Shown here piece after piece: positions 15,430 to 25,500 of a DNA stretch of 64,000 nt (positions are counted from its first letter, which is position 1; each line of letters begins with the position of its first letter). The notes beneath the pieces were generated by a model. The model saw only the letters and a list, made by a program, of their open reading frames with translations, was not told the origin of the DNA and did not search any database. Source of the DNA: Microvirga alba (GTDB taxonomy: Bacteria > Pseudomonadota > Alphaproteobacteria > Rhizobiales > Beijerinckiaceae); NCBI RefSeq assembly GCF_015694465.1, contig NZ_JADQDO010000001.1, positions 620,001 to 684,000 on the forward strand, written 5' to 3'. Position numbers and translations under genes: made by a program.

Positions 15430-15790
15430 TTTAGGTTCCCCGTTTATCCCGATGCGATTTCCACTCCTGCATAGCTTGCTCTGCCTGAGGCCGCCCGCTT
15501 GAACGTTACGTATTCACACGGCGGTCCTATCCCCAGCAGTCGCGCCCGGGTCGGGATTGAGGATCGGCCACGGCCTGATGTCTGTCGATGCTCCAAGCTT
15601 GGCTCGTGACGCGTTACGAATCTCTCAAACCGATCCCGCCGCAATGGTGATTGAGTGCCAACACGGCGCATCTGATTGCGCATCCAGAAATTGTCGAAAT
15701 CGAAACTTTACAACATTAACGTGAATGCCTATGGTCTGCGCCTTCGAACCCCATCCGGCTGCAACCCTTTGTTTTTGTTGACCTAACGCC
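15430..15790. other. Intergenic region before the first RTX gene
   Basis: No convincing gene is seen in these 361 bp. Composition becomes more AT-rich from about 15690 (for example TTGTCGAAATCGAAACTTTA), where the promoter of the RTX gene probably lies. The region may hold further decayed sequence, continuous with the relic to its left. Confidence 0.3.
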
Positions 15791-17608
15791 ATGTCGAGTG
15801 CGCTGCCCCGAAAGCTGATCTCTCCGTTCTCCGATCTGGCAACGGCCGGTGGTGATGTCTTCAGAGTCAATCCCGCCGGGCTTGCGGACAGCGTCTTCGA
15901 AGGTGGTCTGGGGAGCGATACCCTTCAACTGCTAGACGGCGGCCAGTTCGATCTGCGCCTGCCGCGCGTCCTGTCCAGCGTCGAGACCATTCGCGGGTCC
16001 GATCAGCACGACACAATCATCCTGAGCCAGGATCGATTTTCGGGCATCACGACCTTCGACGGCGGCGACGCCCCGAAAACGCATTGGGATGAGTTGGTTC
16101 TCTACGGAGAGACGTTCGACTTCACTCGTAAGACATTGATCGGGATCGACAGACTTTCCCTAAAAACTGACAATGCCGTCATCATCGCTTCCACCAGGGA
16201 TGTGGCGCTGCTCGCCTGGGGGCTCGATAGTCAAAGTGACCGGCTTGAGGCGATATCCGTCACATTCACTCCGGCTGAGGTGAAGGCCCTGCATCGACAG
16301 GGAATCGATACTGTCTTGGATGCTCTTGGAGAGCACATCAATCATGCGCCTGTGATCGGGAAGTTGCACGGAGACCGCATCGAAGCGGGCGTCGGCCAAA
16401 CAGTGTTCGTCGATGCCGGGAGTAATGCGACGATCTCCGACGAAGACGGCACTTACACACTGCTCAATGCGATGGCTCTTCGAGGCTACGATGCGCCGGG
16501 TCGTCTGGGCATCGACACAAAAGGCGCGGTGACGCTCGATAGCGGTTACAACGCCGGCAGCATCGTGAAGGTCGATGGCGTCGAAGTCGGCATGTTGTGG
16601 GAGGCGGGCGACGCAAGCCTCAGCATCGCCTTCAACAGCGCGCAGACAAGTTCCGAGCGGGTTGAAAAGATCGTTCGCGCGATCACGTTCACAACGGCCG
16701 ACAAGGCTCCTCAAGTCAGTGGCCAGCAGCAGGTGGTGATCACCCTGGGTGATGAGGGCGGGCGCAAGGCGACAGCCTCCGTCACCATCGAGCAGAACGT
16801 CACCGTCGAGCCACCGAAAATCCTGCTCAGTTCCTCCCATGTCTCGGAGCTGTCTGCCTCCGGCTCATTCGTCGGTATCCTGACGGCGAAAGTTCTGGGC
16901 GGAGGAGACAACTTCTCCTTCTCGCTCCTCGACGATGCTGACAAGCGCTTCGCGATTCAGGGAGATCGTCTCCTCGTCGCCAATGGCGGCTCGCGGCTCG
17001 ATTATGAGACGGACCGTTCCTACAAGGTCGTCGTGCGGGCGACGGGGGCAGACGGTTTCACGCTCGACGAGGCCTTCACCATCACGCTCGACGACGTGCA
17101 GGACGAAACGATCGTCGTCGGCTCCAAAGGCAGCGGCCTTGAATGGGTGCATGGCACTGACGGCAACGATACGCTCATCGGCGGCCGTGGTCGGGACAAG
17201 CTGTCCGGCGGGGTCGGAAACGACATGCTCTTCGGCAAGCAGGGCAACGATACGCTGCAGGGCGGTGCGGGCAAAGACCTCTTCGTCTTCGACACCACGC
17301 CGCACAAGAAAATCAACATCGACAGGATCATCGACTTCCAGGCGAAAGACGACGCGATCTATCTCGACAATGCCGTCTTCAAGGCCTTGGGCAAGAAAGG
17401 CTCATTGGCGAAGCCGCAGAAGCTGAGTGCAAAGATGTTCTGGAAAGGTAGCGAAGCGCACGATGCAGATGATCGCGTGATCTATGACCCGGGGAGTGGG
17501 GCTTTGTACTATGATGCGGATGGGAATGGGGCGGCTGAGGCGATAAAAATGGCGCTTTTATCGAAAAAATTGAAGATGATGATGAATAAAAATTTCTTTG
17601 TTGTCTAG
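15791..17608 (+). CDS. RTX calcium-binding protein with type I secretion C-terminus
   Basis: A 605-residue secreted protein without an N-terminal signal. Residues ~1-180 carry FEGGLGSDTLQLLDGGQF and SSVETIRGSDQHDTIIL, typical of RTX-associated beta domains. The middle (~200-440) resembles cadherin-like or Ig-like repeats (LDYETDRSYKVVVRATGADG). Residues ~450-495 hold about five RTX nonapeptides (GTDGNDTLIGGRGRDKLSGG). The C-terminal ~110 residues show the usual T1SS domain (KINIDRIIDFQAKDDAIYLD, HDADDRVIYDPGSGALYYDA) and end in a hydrophobic NFFVV tail. The last ~25 codons shift to AT-rich use (KKLKMMMNKN), marking the edge of the AT-rich cassette. The start has no clear ribosome site. No enzyme domain is seen; an adhesin or surface-protein role is likely. 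Confidence 0.85.
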   Translation: MSSALPRKLISPFSDLATAGGDVFRVNPAGLADSVFEGGLGSDTLQLLDGGQFDLRLPRVLSSVETIRGSDQHDTIILSQDRFSGITTFDGGDAPKTHWDELVLYGETFDFTRKTLIGIDRLSLKTDNAVIIASTRDVALLAWGLDSQSDRLEAISVTFTPAEVKALHRQGIDTVLDALGEHINHAPVIGKLHGDRIEAGVGQTVFVDAGSNATISDEDGTYTLLNAMALRGYDAPGRLGIDTKGAVTLDSGYNAGSIVKVDGVEVGMLWEAGDASLSIAFNSAQTSSERVEKIVRAITFTTADKAPQVSGQQQVVITLGDEGGRKATASVTIEQNVTVEPPKILLSSSHVSELSASGSFVGILTAKVLGGGDNFSFSLLDDADKRFAIQGDRLLVANGGSRLDYETDRSYKVVVRATGADGFTLDEAFTITLDDVQDETIVVGSKGSGLEWVHGTDGNDTLIGGRGRDKLSGGVGNDMLFGKQGNDTLQGGAGKDLFVFDTTPHKKINIDRIIDFQAKDDAIYLDNAVFKALGKKGSLAKPQKLSAKMFWKGSEAHDADDRVIYDPGSGALYYDADGNGAAEAIKMALLSKKLKMMMNKNFFVV

Positions 17609-17669
17609 CTTAAAGAGCACAAGGATGAATTTTCGGCTGAGAATAGCGCTCTCAAAGAACAAGGATTAA

Positions 17670-18065
17670 ATGTATTCAATGAAAGCGAATATCTTTCAGC
17701 ATGTTATGATGAGCAATATGGAGTTATTCGTATTTATAGCTGCCCTTTCAATCTATGTTGTTTTAACTTTGGCCTCAAAATGGAGTATTTATAGTAAAAC
17801 TATATTATCTTTATATGGTTCATATTTTATTTTGACATCGTCAATTTATTTATTCCATTTTTTGGAAGGGGCGTCGTCCATAATGGACGGAATCTTCGTT
17901 TACTGTATTATATTTCCAGAGTCGTTTGTTTTTCTTCTGTTGTTGTATAGAATATTAATATTCAAAAACGTTGATATTAGCAAAAGATTATTCGTTTTTC
18001 TTTCTATATTCTTTGTTATGTTATTTTTTTGGTCAAAAAATGCTTTGCTTGCAATAGAATCTTAA
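17670..18065 (+). CDS. AT-rich small membrane protein of unknown function
   Basis: A 131-residue protein with three or four hydrophobic helices (ELFVFIAALSIYVVLTLA, ILSLYGSYFILTSSIYLF, FVYCIIFPESFVFLLLLYRI, LFVFLSIFFVMLFF). AAGGA precedes ATG 17670. Codon use is strongly AT-rich (ATA, TTA, AAA common), unlike the flanking genome. It lies between two RTX genes and 14 bp before the next small gene, so the two may form a transcription unit. No family is recognised; an accessory or immunity role for the RTX proteins is only a guess. Confidence 0.6.
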   Translation: MYSMKANIFQHVMMSNMELFVFIAALSIYVVLTLASKWSIYSKTILSLYGSYFILTSSIYLFHFLEGASSIMDGIFVYCIIFPESFVFLLLLYRILIFKNVDISKRLFVFLSIFFVMLFFWSKNALLAIES

Positions 18066-18079
18066 AACAGGGGGGTGGA

Positions 18080-18721
18080 ATGACTGACGTGAAGTTTAAC
18101 ATTTTCACACTTAACTATCTTCGGAATCAGGCTCAATTCATAAAGCAGGTGGCTCAGAAGTTGGGGGAATCTCCGTCCGCTATCGCGGGAGCCATGAACA
18201 AGCAGTGCCCCAGCATCCGGCGCGGCATCGCAGCGGGCATAGCGTTGGGTTCTATATTCATCTTCAGCTCTTCCGGATCTTTTGCCGCAGCTAACAAAAA
18301 GGAGAAGTCTACCAAGGCAATTGCGACCAAGGAAACTGATGCAACCTTAGGTTCAGCTCTGCCGTTTAGATTCGACGGTTATACTGTCGGAAGCCCGGCT
18401 GAGAAGAGCGACTATACTGGAGTGGAGAGTGGTGTTGATAACCCGGACGAAAGGGATAAAGCCCCACTTAAAAATCAATATTACATAACATGCTTAGCAA
18501 AATTCGAAGGCTTTGTTCCAATTTACAAGAAATGGAACAAGGGGCCCCGGAAAAAAGAAATTCGTGGGCTTGGAAATGCAGATAATATGAATGTAATTTA
18601 CTTCATATCTGATCGTAATACACAGTACATCTATGGAATGATTTTGGACGGACGGGGTCTAACCAACGGAGTTCCCATAATTATAGAAAGTAAATATTGG
18701 GATTGCAAACTATATAAATGA
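18080..18721 (+). CDS. Orphan protein with RTX/muramidase-like leader and a membrane or signal segment
   Basis: A 213-residue protein. Start ATG 18080 follows GGGGGTGGA, an excellent ribosome site; the frame is open upstream but overlaps the previous gene. Residues 1-39 (LNYLRNQAQFIKQVAQKLGE, then SPSAIAGAM) resemble the beginning of larger effector-like proteins. At residue ~40 the sequence switches to a basic stretch (RRG) and a hydrophobic segment at ~50-70 (IAAGIALGSIFIFSSSGSFA) that looks like an internal signal or transmembrane helix. The rest is polar with two cysteines (YYITCLAKFEG, YWDCKLYK) and is probably outside the cytoplasm. The protein looks chimeric. Function unknown. Confidence 0.6.
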   Translation: MTDVKFNIFTLNYLRNQAQFIKQVAQKLGESPSAIAGAMNKQCPSIRRGIAAGIALGSIFIFSSSGSFAAANKKEKSTKAIATKETDATLGSALPFRFDGYTVGSPAEKSDYTGVESGVDNPDERDKAPLKNQYYITCLAKFEGFVPIYKKWNKGPRKKEIRGLGNADNMNVIYFISDRNTQYIYGMILDGRGLTNGVPIIIESKYWDCKLYK

Positions 18722-18764
18722 GGTTTCTTTGATCAAATTTAAATATAGCATAAGGTAAATTACG

Positions 18765-18905
18765 ATGTTGGGCGAATACAAAGCTATCGATGAGCTTGTT
18801 GAAGTTATTAAAAATTATGAGATTTTGTATTTTCGGGGTTGGCACAGGAGCAAGGAGTCTCGCAAGCTCAGCTCTGCTCCGGAACTTAAACAGCGGCGAC
18901 TATGA
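18765..18905 (+). CDS. Possible 46-residue protein
   Basis: Open frame from ATG 18765, reading MLGEYKAIDELVEVIKNYEI and on to LSSAPELKQRRL, with AAGG eight bases upstream. It could be the remnant of a larger gene. It fills most of the 260-bp gap between two AT-rich genes. Support is only the ribosome site and helical-looking composition. Confidence 0.3.
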   Translation: MLGEYKAIDELVEVIKNYEILYFRGWHRSKESRKLSSAPELKQRRL

Positions 18906-18981
18906 TTCGATCAAAACTGAGACGGCGCATATACAAATAACCGTATGGCAACGTATAAAGAACTAGGGCTGTGACTCTCTA

Positions 18982-19509
18982 ATGAAATCTAATCGTAAAA
19001 CCTCGGTATTATTGGTTTCATGGCTTATTTTTCCTTTTATGCAATCTATCGCATCAAGGGCGAATGATGAAATTTATTCCCGCTCCCAATGGAAAGAGAT
19101 GGATAACGGTTCTTTTTATGCCGGTGAGAATAGATCGGAAGAAATTTTTATAGATAAATATTACAGAAATAATTTCAATAATCATTCGTACTATTTGTAC
19201 ATGTTTTATTTTAAGCTTAACGATGAAAAACATATAATATCTTTTGAGAATAAAAATGGGCCTTACGATGACTTCCTGATAAAATCAGGTTTTGAGTGCC
19301 TTTCAAATGAGTTTATTTTAAATGTTACAAACGCTTTTCCGAAGTTGATTCGCATAAAAAATAGTCTTGGGGAAAGTAATACAACTATTGACATGCTCGA
19401 GTTGGAATACAACGATCAAAGCATACCGGGCCAGACGCGGTTAAGTTTTGGCCTAAAATCGTCTCGCAAGATCCCAAAGATCTGCAAAATTGAAGAAATT
19501 CTTAAATAA
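18982..19509 (+). CDS. AT-rich exported hypothetical protein
   Basis: A 175-residue protein starting MKSNRKTSVLLVSWLIFPFM, a good Sec signal (cleavage near SIASRA). The mature part is rich in Tyr, Asn and Phe (YYRNNFNNHSYYLYMFYFKL) and likely beta-rich, with two cysteines (GFECLSNE, KICKIEE). It has no recognised domain. It ends 25 bp before the giant Hint-RTX gene and is co-directional with it. Codon use is as AT-rich as its left neighbours, unlike the chromosome. Exported orphan proteins next to large secreted proteins are sometimes protective or chaperone partners, but nothing here proves that. Confidence 0.6.
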   Translation: MKSNRKTSVLLVSWLIFPFMQSIASRANDEIYSRSQWKEMDNGSFYAGENRSEEIFIDKYYRNNFNNHSYYLYMFYFKLNDEKHIISFENKNGPYDDFLIKSGFECLSNEFILNVTNAFPKLIRIKNSLGESNTTIDMLELEYNDQSIPGQTRLSFGLKSSRKIPKICKIEEILK

Positions 19510-19534
19510 AAGCCGGTCTAACTTAGGGGGCTCG

Positions 19535-22500
19535 ATGAGCTACACATTTGCTTCGCATGGTCAGGGCCTGTCTCGCGTATACATAAGTGCAAATGGTCAG
19601 GTTGATATATTTACCGGGGGCTCTCGGGCGGGGCGTAACTTCAATCCTGGAAATCTTGTCGATGGAGATTTTGCGCGTAAGCACGGCGCTATTGGGCGCG
19701 ACAAGGATGGATTTGCTATTTTTGCCAATTATGAAGTTGGTAGAAATGCAATGGAAGCCCTATTGCAGACGCAGAAATATCAGGCGAGAACTATTGACGA
19801 GGTGATAGCAGCGTATGCTCCCAGTCATGAAAATAATACGGCACTATATCAGAAGATCGTTAGAGACGCCTTGGGAGTTTCCGGCTCTGAGAAGCTTAGT
19901 AATTTGTCAAATGATCAGTTGGAGGTATTAGCAGATACGATTCAGAAAGTTGAAGGCTATAAAGAAGGTATTCGAGAAACTGTACTCTCAACGCCATTTT
20001 GGGGTAATAAATTTTTTGTATATGAATTTCTTGGTGATTCAAGTTCGCCGAGCTTTAGCGGAGATATTGGTCCGTTTGATTATCAAGAATCATCCGGAAG
20101 TGGATCGAAAATAAATACTCTCGTTGATTACGAGACAGGCAAAAGCGTAAAACACTGCTTCCCAGCCGGCACGAAGGTTGATATGGCTGACGGGTCGCAA
20201 AAATCGATAGAACAAATTTGTCCAGGAGATTATGTTCTCGCGTTTGCTGCGAAGGGAGCCCAATCCTTTAATTTAAAAGCCTGTAAGGTTGTTCGTCTTT
20301 TCTCGGGCATAACTGAAAAGTGGTTAGTTCTCCGTTTTGATGCTCCTCGTCAGAGTAGTGCGGATGCTACGTCTGAGGAGCTTGTCACGACGCCTGGTCA
20401 TCGTTTCTTGACTACCAATGGTGATTTCAAGCGGATTGACGAAATCCTAGCTAGTGACGCGCAGGTCGTTCTTCGTGATGGCTCAGTTGTAGCCGTTTCG
20501 GCGAAGCAAATCGTTTACTCCGAAAAGACAGCTCATCTTTTTGAAGAGGCAAAACATGACTGTCAAATATCTCACGGCAATATAACGCTGGATCCTCAAG
20601 TTGAGGCTGGATGGAAAACATATAACTTTGAAGTAGAGGATCTGCATACTTACGTGGCAAACGGTGTGCGAGTGCATAACGATTCTGTCACCCAATATTT
20701 GCCAAAGGGGGCAAAACTTATCGCAGCACTTCCTGATGCTGACGGCTATGCGCGCGACATGATCTACGTTCGCAAGGATGGAATTCTAGTCGCGGTTCGC
20801 GGCGAGAATGACGGTCACGGCAACACAATAAGAACAAAAGAAACGCTCGTTTACGGGCCGGATACTCCCGGCGGTGATGGTGCAACCGTCCGGCAAAACG
20901 TCACTTATACCAACGGAAAGGAGACGAGCCGTGAGGTCGATTATATAGAATTCAAAGATAAGACCTTCGAAAACGCGGCGAATTCGCTCGGTTCGGCAAT
21001 CGGGAACATCGTCGCCGGCGATGATTTCTTTGCGAAGGTTGCGGCATCGACAGTCATCGGCACAATTACGAAGAACCTCGCACAATTTATCCAGAACAGC
21101 TTTCACCTGTCTGGATCCGTCATCATGGGCGGGAAGTCATTTAGTGATACTCTGTCCGAGGCTGGGAAGGCCGCATTCAACGATATTCACCAAGACACTG
21201 CGTTGAACTTTCAAAGCGCACTCGAGGGCGGCATTGCTTCGCTCTTGATCGGTGAGTTGAGCGAACAACTCGGTCTGGACGGTTTCGAGGGAGGCTTGTT
21301 CAACACGGTTGGCCAGACGATCACGGTTCAACTCATCAAGAACATCGAAACCATCGCCTTCGACGCTGCCAAGCCGGGTGGGGCGGCCGATCCGTCGAAG
21401 CTCTTCAATGGGTTTGATGCAAAGCAGCTGTTCGGCAATGTCTCGACGGCAGTGGGCGGTTATTTGGGGAGCTATCTGGGCGCGAAGGTTCTCCCGCCGG
21501 ACAACACGCAGGCATCGTGGGGAACCAGCATCGGCGGCTCGGTTGGATCCACCATTGGCGTCTCCGTCGCATCGGCCCAGGTCACGACTGCAATGTCGAC
21601 GATCCTCGGCACGATTCTGCCCGGCATCGGCGCCTTTATTGGCGCCTTCCTCGGTACTGTTTTGGGGACAGCGCTCGGTAACGCCTTTGGTGTTGACGAG
21701 AAGTCGTGGGGCAGTGTCTGGATCGATGCCTATCAAGGCCGAGCGCTCGCTGGAAATTACGGGTCAGACAACGAAGGCAATTCGAGGACGTTCGAGAACA
21801 TCACCACCTCCCAGGCGAATCTCGTCAACAGCATTGTCGATCTTATGGGAGCCAAAATAAGCGGGCTGGAATACCCGACAACTGCTAGCGTCGGGTATTG
21901 GCAGAAGGGAAAGACCTATACGGTCTACATGCCTGATAAGTCCGCCTATGACTTTCTCAGCAGGATCACCCCTGATCCAGATAAGGCGTGGGCGGACGTC
22001 GCAGATAAGGGCGTCTTGCAACTCCTTTCGGACGTGAAGCTCTCCGGCGGCAATGCCTTCAAACGCCTTGCCTTTGAGCGCTCGAAAGCTCCTAGCGTTT
22101 CGGGGCTTCTAGCGGATATCTCCATTGCCGCGGAATATGAGAAGTACATCCGCAACGCGGAAGTCATCAATTTTCTCATTGCGAAGGAGCCGGGATCGGC
22201 GTTCGCCAATGCGTGGACAGCAACTCTCATGGAGGCGAAGAAACTCGGCCTCGGTGAAATGCGCGAACTCAAGACCTATGGAGATGGTCGCGACAACGTG
22301 CTCAAGGGCACGACACTCATCGACAACATGTGGGGGCGCGGCGGAAACGACAAGCTCACGGGCGAGGATGGCGACGACATTCTCCGTGGCGGCGATGGGA
22401 ATGACACCCTCAAAGGCGGCGATGGGAACGACACCTTGAACGGAGATGCCGATCAGGACGTTCTGCGCGGGGAGGCCGGGAACGATACGCTCAATGGCGG

Positions 22501-25500
22501 TGACGGGGCGGACAAGCTTTATGGAGGCGCCGGGAACGACGTCTTGCTCGGCGGCAACGAAGACGACGTTTTGAAGGGCGGTGACGGGAACGACAAGCTC
22601 GACGGCGAAGGCTGGGACGACGAGCTCTACGGCGAGGCAGGCGATGATTCGCTGATCGGCGGCGAGGGTTATGACACGCTTCAGGGGGGGGATGGCAACG
22701 ATTCCCTCGATGGCGGCGGCAAAAGCGACCTTCTCGAAGGCGGCAATGGCAACGACACCCTGAAAGGCGGTAGCGATTTCGACGAGCTTTACGGCGGTAG
22801 CGGGAATGACGTCCTCGATGGGGGAACGGGCGATGACATCCTCTTCGGCGATGCAGGCTCTGACGAACTCAACGGCGGCGCCGGCTCCGACGAACTCAAC
22901 GGCGGCGATGGTAACGACACGCTGACCGGTGGGGCCGGACGCGACTGGATGTCCGGAGGCACAGGCAACGATGTTCTAACGGGTGGCGATGATACCGACA
23001 TGCTGCTAGGCGGCGACGGCGACGATGTCCTCAAGGGTGACGACGCCGATGACACCCTCCTGGGCGGCAACGGTGCCGATGATCTTCTTGGCGGTGCGGG
23101 CAACGATCGCCTGCGCGGCGACGACGGTAACGACACGCTCTCGGGCAACGACGGTGCCGACGATCTCGACGGCGGGGACGGTGCCGATCTCCTTTATGGA
23201 TGCGCGGGAAGCGATGCGCTCCTCGGCGGCAATGGTAACGATACCCTGAAGGGCGGTGACGGTAACGACGCGCTCAGCGGCCAGGATGGAGACGACATCC
23301 TCTACGGCGAGAGCGACGATGACATCCTGAAGGGCGGAGCAGGCGCGGATATCCTCTGGGGCGGTCTCGGTAGCGACAATCTCTTCGGCGGCACAGGAAA
23401 CGATATCCTGCACGGCGAAAGCGGGGCTGACGATCTCTACGGCGATGACGGCGATGACACCCTCAACGGGGGCGCGGGCTGGGACAGGATGTGGGGCGGC
23501 GCCGGCGCGGATATCCTCGATGGTGGCGACGGGGATGACGTTCTCACGGGGGATGCCGGCGACGATACTCTGCGCGGAGGCCTTGGCGACGACAAGCTTA
23601 TGGGTGGCGAGGGCAACGACAGCCTCGATGGAGGTGGAGGCAGTGATCAAATTTTCGGCGGAGGAGGTAATGATATATTGGTTGGAGGACCGAACGTCGA
23701 TTTCATCGACGGTGGCGAGGGCATCGATACCCTTCTCCTCAGCGGCAATCGCGAGAACTATCTGATCCGCTTCAATACGGCCATCGGCAAATTCTCCATC
23801 GTGGATCTACGGGCAGGAGCGCCTGACGGCACTGACCTCGCCGATATCGAACTATTCCAGTTCAATGATGGGTTGTTGACTCGGGCCGAGCTGGACTACG
23901 TCATCAACACCGAAGCGGCGACCGCGTGGGATGTCGCGGAAAGCGACGGCTCCAAGAGCACGCTCGGCTGGCGGCCTTGGGCGGTCGATCCCACCAAGCT
24001 CGAAACCTTCATTCAGCGCCGCAATTCCGCCGGCCAGCTGATGAGCGAGACCGTCTTCTATCCCGATGGCTCGCGCACGTCCTACGCGAAGGACTATGGT
24101 GACGAGAGGTGGGATTCCTATGTCCAGACGTTCGATGCGACCGGTGAGCCCGTCGAGCAGCAATACGAGAATGACGATGAGAGCCGGACGATCTACGAAT
24201 GGGATCCCCACGACAAGCACGACTGGAATGTCCGCAAGACGGAGTATCGTACGGGAACATACCTGCCATATTGGCAGCTCGACACGATGGACGAAGATTA
24301 TTCGCCATTTGTGGACTATATCGAGCGTGCGTGGGACACGGCAGGAACAGCTTGGGACAACACTGTCCGCGAATATGACGTCTACAGCGAAGGGCATTGG
24401 CTGATCGAAATCGTCACCAATGACGACGGGTCATATATTCGTAGAGGCAAGGACTATAACGAAGCCGACGGCGTCAACTATGGCAGCGTTCGCGATCAGC
24501 AGTGGCTGAATTTCGAGGAGCGCGTTAACTCGTCCGGGCAGAAGTATTGGGAATCGTACACGTACTACCCATCAACCGCGTCATATACAATCATCAAACA
24601 GTGGGACTACAGCGGTCAAGACTGGAGTGACATCACGCTTTATCTCCAAGGGACAAAGAGGGTCTGGCAAGAGATCAACTACGACACCCATGCCACCCTT
24701 TCATTCGGAAGATGGGAATGGCAGTACAAAGCTGGCGACTGGTCCGAGCACGTGCTCTTCAAAGACAAAGCGTCTCGCTTGAGCTGGGAGAGCTTCACCT
24801 GGGTTGATGAAAGCGGCATTGTCGTTAAGGGAATCAGCAAGCAATGGGACTACACATCCTCCATTAAGTGGAAGACCTACAAAATTTTTTATGACTACAA
24901 TAAAGCAACGAACGAAAACGATGTTACTCAGGAAAATATCCTGTACGATGATGGAAAGTATGCCGTCGTCGACCACGATATTTACAAACAATATACGGAC
25001 TACAGCAAGAGAACGACACTCTACACGAATGAATCCCAGACTAAGATTTTAAAGATGACAACGCTGCTTGATAAAGCAGCTAAGGATGGCGCGATTCTTG
25101 TTATTGATAATCACGACCATCTCAAAGAACACTCCGATTGGGATGAGCTATTTACGCGCTACAAAGCAAACCCAGACCGTTCGTCTCCCGATAAATACCT
25201 GCCTCTGTCGCAGGAGCTTTACTTAAAGTTTGGTTCAAAGGAGCGCTTTGAACGCGCCTGGGATTATACGTCGCTTGTTTGGAAATATAAGTCAGAGGCT
25301 TATAATTCAAAGAACGAGATGTATTTTAAGAGGGTAATATATGACGACGGCTCCTATGAGACCTTCGACCAAGATTTTGGAACTGAGGTGTGGGACAAGG
25401 TCGTACAGACCTTTGTCGATGAAAAAGCCGACAGGATAATCTCTAAGAAGATTACATTCGACAACAAGCGTATCGTTGAGGAATATTGGGATCCTCTCGC

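Noticed and set aside
20156-20680. A true splicing intein in the giant RTX protein
   Set aside because: There is no C-extein nucleophile (Ser/Thr/Cys) right after the HN motif; the residue is Asp. No host protein is interrupted either, so a Hint processing domain fits better.
22279-23741. Regular ~27-bp repetition resembling a CRISPR-like or minisatellite array
   Set aside because: The repetition is coding: every unit translates in one frame to RTX nonapeptides, and there are no unique spacers.
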